Shown one piece after another: positions 50,197 to 61,736 of a stretch of 64,000 nt of DNA; position 1 is the stretch's first letter; each line of letters begins with the position of its first letter. Origin of the DNA: Lingula anatina (lineage: Eukaryota; Brachiopoda; Lingulata; Lingulida; Lingulidae); contig NW_019776002.1 of the NCBI RefSeq assembly GCF_001039355.2, positions 562,414 to 626,413 of the forward strand. Reading direction: 5' to 3'. The notes beneath the pieces were generated by a model. It was not told the origin of the DNA. It was given only the letters and a program-made list of their open reading frames with translations, and made no database searches. The translations under genes and the position numbers were made by a program.

Positions 50197-53100
50197 GTGT
50201 CCAACACCACGATGCTGTCTACATGTATATTTCTTATTCTAACTGCTGTTGCCATTACAGCAGCGACATCAATTTTACAACACCATGCCAATGTCAATAA
50301 CGATATCTTGATGAAATTGGTCGAACGACTCGACAGACAAGAGAAAGAGATAGAATCCCTGAAAAGGCTGGAGTTTGAGGTTGCTAAGGTCCGACAGGAA
50401 AACAAACAACTGAGGGTATTTTTTTACTTTGGATTTTTGTCTTTTTACATTGTGTATCATATGTAACCATTATGTGGACTTGGGTTTTCTTTGCGCGACC
50501 TTACGTAAATCTGACACGAACCGTGGAATATTTAGCTTGCGTTATCCACTAAGTTAGTCTTAAACGTAATGTCCTATTTCGAGCCCACGCTTGAATTAAG
50601 CGTACAAAATTATATAAGTTTAAGACATTCGTCATATATGTATATGAAAAGGTTCATTACAAATATGTTTTAGCGGGAAACGCCATATCGTGTCACCATC
50701 GCGCAGGGCAACGACTGTTACTTTTATATCTGGCATCGCGGAGTTATAATTGGAATCAGTTTATTCCGAACATTGTAATAAAAATCCACCTTCAGAATAA
50801 CGATCGTGTTCTTCATTTCCACCTTAATATAGTCTGACATCGTGAACATCCAACTGAAGCTAGAGGCACAAACAGTCTCAACTGCCGCGAAATACGCAAC
50901 AAACCTTCACGGTGGAAGCCATTTCATTTCCAAGAGTCAAACACAGCAGGAAAGCTGTAAGAATTTTGTTTTTTTTTCTGCCATTACCCTGAAATGTTAA
51001 AATAAGATATTGGTAAGCCCCAGAGGGGGTCACGTATTGTAGCACAATAAATTTAGCTAAAGGGGCTAAACGCCAGAGTTCTTGGAACCGGCATATGTAG
51101 CTGATGGTTTCTCCATGATAAAACCCCGTGCACTTCATACCTTAAACCAGAGCGATGTCTCGTGTTTTAGCGGTGAGATCAGGCAGGTCAGAGTGTAAGC
51201 AGGGACCCCAGGGACCCCCAGGGAGAGATGGCAGGGATGGAAAGGACGGTAAAGATGGGAAGGACGGTAGAGACGGAATTCAGGTAAATAAAAGCTAAAC
51301 AGGCGTGTAAGTCGTAGATAAGATGTTTTTTCCTACCTCTTTCTTCTTCTGTACTTGAAAAAATGAGCAATTTTTGCTGCAGGTTTTACGAGATCCAAAC
51401 CTTATGCTTGTTACTGTAGTAATAATGGTAGGTAGTAATACATAATTACATGCATAACTTTTAAGTATTTAGTGAAAGCTGCAGTGACATCATACATGAC
51501 CAATATAATAATAATATATAAATGCAATACTTATCTCTTGAGTGAGCAGTTTTATTTCCATTTGATAAATAAAACTTCTTATTTATTCACAGCAACCAGT
51601 TATAACATTAGACAGTGTGAAGGAATTCATGAGGCTGTTTGGATATAAGACACCTTTAAAAGCTAACAGTAGGCCTGCTTTTTTTAAATATTAAAATATT
51701 GCTAACAGTTTAATATTAAATATAATTCAGCAAGAATTTTTATGTGAATATTTTGTGTATTTTTCTCAGCATGAATGGTGCAATTTCTGTACAAAGTAAC
51801 ACCCATTTAGGAAAATTTTACTTTATAAAACTCCCAACATAACATAAGACATCGAGACCACAAAGAATGAGCTAGTAACTATGCTGAAATCTACTTTTTA
51901 TCAAAAATATTTTTTTAGTTGGCAACTCATCAGGGATCAGTCCTCAGGGACCACAGGGATTGTCTGGGGGATTTATGGGGGGAGATGGCAAAGGTGGAAT
52001 ACAGGTAAGGCATGGCATGGCTGGTAGCTTAAAAGTGCAATAATATGGTGGAAATTACATGAAAGTGCCACTATATGTTCATAAAAAAAAATGAAATACT
52101 TAAAACATCAAAAATTGGAAGTGAATAATCTGAGCATGAGGGCAATAAATGTACATAAAAGTAGCCATTTTACCCTTTCAGACTTCTTATGCCATGGAAA
52201 AGCCTCACATTTCATAAGTAAAATTTTCCATAAGATGAACTTTTGAAATATATGGGTTCATGTTTAGAACAAATAAAACCAAGTGAGCCAAACCTAAGTA
52301 GTGGAATAGTATGTAGATTTATATCCTTACATAAATTGAAAAAAAAAAAAAAAAAAACAGTATGGGTTCTTTTATGTAAGGCATTACCAATATATTTTAT
52401 ATCTTTATTCCAAATTCCCAAGGGTCCATCTGGAGCCAAAGTGAACCCAGGACCTCTGACACTGAACAGTTTGAAGCCAACACTGGAACTGGAAATGGCG
52501 CTCCACAAACAGGTTTGTCTGGTGTTTATACACTTCACCTTTTCTGTTGAAATTGAGTGAATCTTATCTGACAGTTGGGATTTATTAAATATTTACAAAC
52601 TAAAGAAAAAAGGAAAAAATGCATTACCTTGTCCTTTCATACTGTCTTTCTTATGGAAAAGGAAAGGCTGTTCTGATGACAGGAACATAGGCAATTGTGC
52701 ATATAATGCCTTCCAAGGCTGATGTCCATTTACAAATCTACAATACCAGCCACGTTGGGACAGTGCACACAGTGAGGTTCTCTAGGATTTATGTATGTTT
52801 ACAGGTTCACCAGCCACTACCAGCCATGGTGGGGCAGTGTATACACGTTGGGGCAGAACAACTTGTGCTACTCATTCACAGCTTTTATACAAAGGTATGC
52901 TTAAATTCATCCTCAACTGTTTCAGTAAGATAATTTTACGTCCATTTTGCCTAAAATTGTTTGTGATATATGAATAAGTTGCTATTTTCTTCCATCATTT
53001 ATGTTTTCCGTTAGGTGTGGCAGGAGGAGCCTCTTACGACAATGAAATACATGGCAGCACCTATCTGTGTCTGCCACAGATACCAGAATGGGGGAGGTAC

Positions 53101-53502
53101 ATGGATGGCAGACAGCACTCCGGCACTTACATACACGGTGTGGAGTACGAAACTGGATACACAAATGAAAACATCTTTGACGGTAAAAGTGTCTATAACC
53201 ATGATGCCCCTTGTGCTGTATGCCACGCTCAAACACGTCCCAGTCACGTGATGATACCAGCCAAGAAGACGTGTCCAGCTGGGTGGACAACAGAGTACAA
53301 TGGCTACCTGGTGTCAGGCCATGACAGTGACGGTGGAGGAGCAGAGTTTGTCTGTCTGGATGCAGCGCCAGAAGTGGTGCCTGGGAGCTATAAAAGTAAG
53401 AACGGAGCCTTGTTCTACATTGCTGAGGCTAAATGTGGCTCTCTCCCCTGTCCACCATATGTGGATGGCAGAGAACTGGCCTGTGTTGTCTGTACTAAGT
53501 AA
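50197..53502 (+). CDS. Secreted short-chain collagen C4-like protein
   Basis: Eight exons (50197-50415, 50833-50956, 51183-51283, 51593-51668, 51919-52004, 52470-52512, 52805-52894, 53015-53502) join in phase to 1,227 nt, 408 residues. A signal peptide (STCIFLILTAVAITAA) leads into a heptad-like region (KLVERLDRQEKEIESLKRLE), a likely trimerising coiled coil. A short collagen stretch follows (GPQGPPGRDGRDGKDGKDG), then a second Gly-rich piece (PQGPQGLSGG). From about residue 230 comes the C-terminal domain seen in sponge short-chain collagen C4 and many mollusc proteins: VYTRWGRTTC, STYLCLPQIPEW, HDAPCAVC, PAKKTCPAGWTTEYNGYL, CGSLPCPPYVDGRELACVVC. It is probably an extracellular trimeric protein; the ligand is unknown. 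The acceptor of exon 6 (52469) was chosen by phase and is the weakest junction. Confidence 0.85.
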
Positions 53503-54482
53503 ATAGTGATCATAACAAAAATGGATGTAATATTGCATGGAGGCAATTTTCAAGCAACACCAAACAAGTTATTTCCCTGTAGTCGCATGGTGTGGTGAGT
53601 TTACTAATGGAACAGATACTGGAGGTCATTAACTCACATGAGCTGCAAATTATATAGTATATAGAGTACTATTATTATTTAGTACTAATTAGCACTTTTT
53701 TGCCTCAATATAATAAATGTATGAGCCATTCCATATTGAATAATAAAGCACACAGCAAATAAAGTAAATAATACAATATTTCAACATTTATGCCTTAGCA
53801 CTGACAAAGTGGACACTCACTTTTCAGAAGTAATACATATCTTAACCACAAATCTTATCGAAGTCAGCAGTTTTTGGAGCACTAAATCTAATATCTTTAT
53901 TCCTCCATTTGACTATGAAAGTAAGTCAGATTTAAAATCTCCTCTTCACTGGTTAGCACTAATCAGTAGAAAATGTTGATAAATTTGGATTTTGTTGCAT
54001 TTATATGAATGCAACACCTGTGAAAAGGCACAGTACCAAGGGAATCAAGTCAACTTCCAGCACCTTCCATGGAGTGCAACTACTTAGGACATCCTCTTCT
54101 CTTAAAAAATAATAAAAAATAAAAAAATAAGACAACATATAATACAGTTTGCACTTAAAAAATACCAGAAAAACAAAAAGACCTAATGTGATGCACTTAT
54201 ATATGAATTTATTATAAAACAGTACTGTAAACAATGCATTAGGCATAAGTGTTTTGTAACTAGCGATTACATACATACAGGATCTGTGAATGTGACACGT
54301 ATGAAGATCAGAATTGCTGACTAGTAAAATGTGTTATGTGACTTTATTGATAACTGTGACAAAAACCAGTTCTTTCAAAGTCACTTCAACTGCACATAGC
54401 AGTCAATGGACCTCTCTCTGTCAGTCCTAGGAGGATTTACTGTCTCCTTGTTTTAATAATAAGTTATCGAAGCAGTGTCTGT
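53503..54482. other. Convergent intergenic region (collagen-like / MED14)
   Basis: 3' flanks of the rightward collagen-like gene and leftward MED14. AATAAA signals occur (for example near 53741 and 53756). No ORF with a recognisable domain. Confidence 0.5.
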
Positions 54483-55345
54483 TTAAACCGGCAGTATCAA
54501 GTTAGCCATCAGTTCCCTAACAGCAGGGAATATGGAGCACTCGGCAGAGTTAGCATGATATTCTGTGAAACGTTTCAGCATGTTCATGACGGCCATGGCC
54601 TGGGGGCTGGACCCCTGGGGCTGGTTCCTGGACTGGTCCACCATACTGGTGATGTTAGTGTTGATGTCATACAAGATAGGAATCACGATACTCTGCTGGT
54701 CACTACCCCCGGGGGTGGGCGGGGCAGACATACGCGTCAACTGGATCTGGAAAAATGGACAATTTTTACTAATGTTTTTTTTCGGTCTTATCTTAATATG
54801 AGGTCTTTATTCATATATAAACTGCTTAGGAAAGAAACAATAACTTTTGTCAGAGATTAAAACTGAAAACACCTCTCACATCAACAAACTGGTTGTGACA
54901 CACATAGGCACACACGTTTCCTTGAAAACCATTTTGAAAGTGAGAAAGGTGATATACACATAAATATTAGAAACACCAACAATGATGTTACACTTAACAT
55001 CACATAACTACATCCCATAAAAAACCTGCCATTTCTGAGCTTCCAACTCACCATGAACAACATCTTGTTTCCCTTGATGAGGACAGCAGGTGCCCCAGCC
55101 ACAATTGGGGATGAACTGGCCGCACTGGTCAAACACCAGTGGACACCCCACTTGAAACTACGGTCTGGCATCTGGAAGATTAACAGATAATCCATTCATG
55201 GTATAAGAATGTTTAAAGAAGTTTGCTATCCAGTAGATGAGGACTACAAATGGTGGACTCTGGGACAGGTGTTGGTTAATTAGAAAATCTGATGCAAGCA
55301 TTTTCTGTCCTGCAAAGTTTTTGACAATAAAAAGTGCCTGCCATA

Positions 55346-55405
<60 letters not shown>

Positions 55406-55736
55406 ATTGCTAGTATAACCTACCAGTTCCAGTCTCATGAGTTGTACACAGTCTTTGAGTATTCTTGGTGGAGCAGCCAGCAGTTTAGTGAAGGCGGTGA
55501 CAGCATACAGTTTGTATGGAGGACATGTGACACGTACTTCAAAGAACCTCTCCAGCACCTGCAGCTCATCATGACTCCACTGGTCTGGAAACATTAGAGG
55601 AAAAGTGAGTATCAAGTAGGTGTATAGCATTTATATACACACACACACACAAACACACACATTGGTGACTTCTGTGTATGAGTACCTACCTATAGAAGGT
55701 GTGCTCTTCATCTGGAGCACCTGCTATGTGTTGGGG

Positions 55737-55787
<51 letters not shown>

Positions 55788-57435
55788 AATTGACTTCTGT
55801 GTACGAGTACCTACCTATAGAAGGCGTGATCTTCATCTGGAGCACCTGCTGTGTGTTTGGGTTTAGTGCCACCCTGAACTGCATGCTGTCACTCTTAAAC
55901 ATAACCACTCCAGGCTCAGTGGGGGGAATGTGCTGCAGCTGATAGCAAGAGAATAACACACTTCACTGAACTAATGTACTGACTGTGTGGGGATTGTCCA
56001 AGTATCTGACACACGTATAAAGGAAGTCCTCTCTCATCAATTAGGACTTAAAATTTGAATTTATCATCATTTTTTATGGTTATGTAGAATAGTGGTAAAC
56101 AAAATATATCAGTCACCTTTGATTCTAAACTGTACGATAAACAACAGAAACCAGTTACTGCTATAACATATGACAGCAAATTATGAAATGATACAATATA
56201 CGAAAATAATGAAACAAAATAATATCAATTATCTTTAGTAGCAGACTTCAGTCCTGAGAACTCACAGCGTCATCAGTCTGAACAATTCTCTGCAGACTTC
56301 TCTTCAGAAACACACAGCCCAGGAATCTCTGCAGTGGACAGCAGGGGAGGAAGCCCAGCCCAGGACCTTGACCAGGAGTGGACGTTGGGGTCAGCAGTTT
56401 GTTCAAGGCCTCATGGGTCAACAGGGTGGGTATGGAGGCGGCCCAGGACCTCTGGGGTAACATCCTTGACGGTGGACTCATCACTGTAATACAGGAGTTG
56501 GAGATGTCTTATAATTATCAACAGCTATTACAACAAATAGTCACAAAGAAAAGAGTTATAGAAAAAGTCAGTCAAATGATTTTTTAATCAAAATAATTTA
56601 AAACAGTTGAACAAGTTTATTTCAGGAAACATTTTCAAGCAATCTTAATCTCCATTCAGTGTGGACAGTGCTAGACAGGACATTCCTCGTTTCCCCCACA
56701 GGTTTGAGAGCACAATGCAGTAGTAATTAATAATATAATACATAGAAAATAGAAGAGAACGTGTTCACAGTGCTATGTGCCCCCCCCCCCCTTCAACTCC
56801 CCAAATCTGTGGTAGTATTAATGACATACCCAGGTCCTTGTGTACAGTGCACCTACCTGCCCCCCTCACCCCCCCCCTCCCTCTCACCCCACCCCCAGTC
56901 TACCATAGTGTTAATCACATACCCAGGTCCCTGTTAGGAGGCGAGTGCAAAGCCTGGTGGCCAGCCCCAGGGGAATGAGCCGTCCCATGCCTGGACGCTG
57001 GCGAGGGAGAGCCTGGCCAGTTCCGTGGACCAGGGGACGGAGTGACCAAGCCACCGCCATGGTAGGGGGAGCCACCTTCCAGCATGCCTGTGGTTAGACC
57101 AGAGAGGAATAAACCATCAACATGGTTAGAGAGGAGATGACAGCAATGGAGACACAGCCTACATGTCCCGCCCACCCACTACTACTAGGGGCTCATTCAC
57201 ATTGAAACTATCCGTCTATGGAGGTTGCTCCAACTACGTGGGGACTCTGGCTGAATGCAATCAGTTAAGCAGATGAACAAGCCTCTTTCTGGTGTTGAGA
57301 AGAATAAAGAAAAGCTGGTGATTATACAAGTGCGTTTGAAACACGAGGAGGCCTGTTGAACTGATTACGTTCAGGGAGAGAACCAGCGGAATTGAATCGA
57401 TCTACGTAGATCAATCATTTCAACGGGAATGAACC

Positions 57436-57502
<67 letters not shown>

Positions 57503-60500
57503 ACATTAGCACAGACAGTTGGCCACTATACCTACAGGGGGGGGTGGGGCTTTATCTCCAATAAACCATACCAGAGCAGATTAAAGACTACTGCACAATA
57601 TGGACTGAGAGAGAGAGAGCAGAGAGAGAGAGATGGTTGTGTCTACATTGAAGAGCCTGGTGAAGCATGCAAGGTAAAAACTATATGAATGTAAACATGC
57701 AATCACATTACACCATGCACAGTTAAGATCCACTGCATTATATAAGTTGTTAATGAATACAATACGGATGCTGAAAGTTATTCCATCCGTTGTGCTGTTG
57801 TCGTGATTTAACAAACTGTAATCTTGGGTCGGCGAAAACATTGGCCATGCAGTTAGGATGCATTTTCACCTGTTAGGCACATCTATGGGGAAGGAATGCT
57901 CAGTATTTTATACTGCATTATCTTTTCTCATACTTTCCAATAGTTTACACGTTTCAGGTGATTACAGAAATAGCTTTGGGCCAGGATAAATCAGGTTATG
58001 GTGTCACAAAGCAAAGACTGCAGCCTCACAACATGGCACGGGGGAGGGGCTGGGGGCTGGGGGTGGGGGTGGGGGTGGTGGGGATGTCACACTGATCTGG
58101 GGAACACAGCCACAGCATGAGACAACATCGCAGTAAACACCATATGAACTGGTTAGATGTCAGAAAGCCAGGTCTAACTTGTAAGCAGACAACATTAGCA
58201 GCTAGCTGGTTATTTATGATGGTCACTGGTTATCATTAAGAGCATTCTATTTAAGTTCACTATCCTCTTTGTTTTGTACTGAATACAAGGTATTAAATAG
58301 TAGGTTAAAAATAGCTAAAAATTTACCAAAAGAAAAAAAACTTTATACAAAACTATTTTAATACATCATTCAGACATGGGACTCTTTTACACAGGTTTAT
58401 GGCTATGAAATCATGATATAGATGTCTTGAGGCAATTTTACACTTTTTAATATTCAACTATCTATTCCTGTGATTTCCTGCCCAATTTTCACATTGTTGT
58501 GGACAACAGTTACTGGAAAGACAACAATCTTAGGCAAACATATTAAAATCACCTTTAAATGATTTTTTGCATTTGACAACATCCATCTTTGAGACAAATC
58601 AGGCAAAACTAATCACAAAGTGTCTTGTTATTATTGCCCTGTACTATGGATGTGGCGGGTTGGTTAGAGGGTAGAATTTTAAGAAGATGTTTACCTTGAG
58701 GGCTGATGAAAGCTGTGGCGGGAGACGGCATATGGATCCCCAGGGAAGATGGAGAAGGGGCTGGAACAAATGAACCTGAAAACAGAAATGCAACTTTTGT
58801 AGAGGGCAAATTAACATGAAAAATTGTCAACTCTTTTTTTATGGAACACCTGTACAGATAAACGCTGCTACATGTTCATATTAGCCTGGTCATACTGAGT
58901 GATTAATAAAAGACATTATATTTTATTAGTAAGGTGACAATAAGTTTATGCTTACATATAAATGCCCCATTAAAAATACCATACTATCTTAGTACAGTAA
59001 CACAAAGTTGTATTAGAAGTCATGATGTAAACCATACCTGGAGATGGCACATGCAGCTGAGGGTTGCCAGGAGAGGACACGCCGAGCACGTTGCCAGGCG
59101 ACGGTGTCCCCATCTGTAGGGAGGGTGGCGATGCCAGTGGGAACGCTGCGGCTGGAGAGGCACTGTACCCAGACTGCCCCAGCCTTGCCCCACTAGGAGA
59201 CGCGGGGGTGTGGGGGTTGGACGGGGGTGTCATGGGTCCTGGAAACCTCAACCCCCCTCCACTGCCGCCATCTTGTTTCTTGACGGGAGATCCTATCTGC
59301 TGGGGCTGGTTCATGAATGTCTCCATGGAGTCCATGCCAACAGGCGATGGTGGGTTGTCGTCCTCCGTGGTGGACCTTCTGCGGGACATACCTGATGGAA
59401 CGCCCTCTTCAACAAAGTGGTTGAGGAATGTCTGTGAACACAATGTACAGCTTTGAGTTAAAATGCTGTCTTGATATGAATGAGGATGTTTAGGGGGCTT
59501 AGAACAAAATATTAAAATTAAAAGAAGTCTGGAAATTTTACTACAGCATAATCATATTTCATGGTGTGTTCCTCTTTCCAAGGCAAAATAAGTGCTTCCA
59601 ACAGTTCTGCACATGTTGTAAAGCCATACCTTTAATCCAGGAGTTGGTGTGAAGCCCTCCACGACCTTACTGGTATCAAACCAGCTGTAGGCACCGTCTC
59701 TCACCGATACCATCTTGTTACTCCTCAGGTGGATATCTAGACAATAACTGAGGCCACAGTTAAGGTNNNNNNNNNNNNNNNNNNNNNNNNNNNNNNNNNN
59801 NNNNNNNNNNNNNNNNNNNNNNNNNNNNNNNNNNNNNNNNNNNNNNNNNNNNNNNNNNNNNNNNNNNNNNNNNNNNNNNNNNNNNNNNNNNNNNNNNNNN
59901 NNNNNNNNNNNNNNNNNNNNNNNNNNNNNNNNNNNNNNNNNNNNNNNNNNNNNNNNNNNNNNNNNNNNNNNNNNNNNNNNNNNNNNNNNNNNNNNNNNNN
60001 NNNNNNNNNNNNNNNNNNNNNNNNNNNNNNNNNNNNNNNNNNNNNNNNNNNNNNNNNNNNNNNNNNNNNNNNNNNNNNNNNNNNNNNNNNNNNNNNNNNN
60101 NNNNNNNNNNNNNNNNNNNNNNNNNNNNNNNNNNNNNNNNNNNNNNNNNNNNNNNNNNNNNNNNNNNNNNNNNNNNNNNNNNNNNNNNNNNNNNNNNNNN
60201 NNNNNNNNNNNNNNNNNNNNNNNNNNNNNNNNNNNNNNNNNNNNNNNNNNNNNNNNNNNNNNNNNNNNNNNNNNNNNNNNNNNNNNNNNNNNNNNNNNNN
60301 NNNNNNNNNNNNNNNNNNNNNNNNNNNNNNNNNNNNNNNNNNNNNNNNNNNNNNNNNNNNNNNNNNNNNNNNNNNNNNNNNNNNNNNNNNNNGGTAGAAT
60401 TTTAAGAAGATGTTTACCTTGAGGGCTGATGAAAGCTGTGGCGGGAGACGGCATATGGATCCCCAGGGAAGATGGAGAAGGGGCTGGAACAAATGAACCT

Positions 60501-61702
60501 GAAAACAGAAATGCAACTTTTGTAGAGGGCAAATTAACATGAAAAATTGTCAACTCTTTTTTTATGGAACACCTGTACAGATAAACGCTGCTACATGTTC
60601 ATATTAGCCTGGTCATACTGAGTGATTAATAAAAGACATTATATTTTATTAGTAAGGTGACAATAAGTTTATGCTTACATATAAATGCCCCATTAAAAAT
60701 ACCATACTATCTTAGTACAGTAACACAAAGTTGTATTAGAAGTCATGATGTAAACCATACCTGGAGATGGCACATGCAGCTGAGGGTTGCCAGGAGAGGA
60801 CACGCCGAGCACGTTGCCAGGCGACGGTGTCCCCATCTGTAGGGAGGGTGGCGATGCCAGTGGGAACGCTGCGGCTGGAGAGGCACTGTACCCAGACTGC
60901 CCCAGCCTTGCCCCACTAGGAGACGCGGGGGTGTGGGGGTTGGACGGGGGTGTCATGGGTCCTGGAAACCTCAACCCCCCTCCACTGCCGCCATCTTGTT
61001 TCTTGACGGGAGATCCTATCTGCTGGGGCTGGTTCATGAATGTCTCCATGGAGTCCATGCCAACAGGCGATGGTGGGTTGTCGTCCTCCGTGGTGGACCT
61101 TCTGCGGGACATACCTGATGGAACGCCCTCTTCAACAAAGTGGTTGAGGAATGTCTGTGAACACAATGTACAGCTTTGAGTTAAAATGCTGTCTTGATAT
61201 GAATGAGGATGTTTAGGGGGCTTAGAACAAAATATTAAAATTAAAAGAAGTCTGGAAATTTTACTACAGCATAATCATATTTCATGGTGTGTTCCTCTTT
61301 CCAAGGCAAAATAAGTGCTTCCAACAGTTCTGCACATGTTGTAAAGCCATACCTTTAATCCAGGAGTTGGTGTGAAGCCCTCCACGACCTTACTGGTATC
61401 AAACCAGCTGTAGGCACCGTCTCTCACCGATACCATCTTGTTACTCCTCAGGTGGATATCTAGACAATAACTGAGGCCACAGTTAAGGTTCATACTTCAC
61501 ACTGCTGTGATACTTACTGATTGTCATCAGAACTACTATACAGTGATCTTTATAAGAACTATTTTTAAATAGTAAAAGTAATCAGCCCTATTTAGAATTA
61601 CAGAAAATTTATACAAACTTTTCAGAAGAAGTTAAAGGTATAGCCCGCACATGCACACTAAAGAATAATGAAGAACAATCGTTCCTGTAGTGAATGCTAA
61701 TA

Positions 61703-61736
<34 letters not shown>

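Noticed and set aside
52423-52512. Longer version of collagen-like exon 6 starting at a CCCAAG acceptor
   Set aside because: It reads GPSGAKVNPGP, which looks collagen-like, but its phase does not join to the next exon. The acceptor at 52469 gives a continuous frame. Left as the weakest junction.
59552-60553. Long minus-strand frame through the N gap
   Set aside because: Open only because N bases have no stops; not a real ORF.
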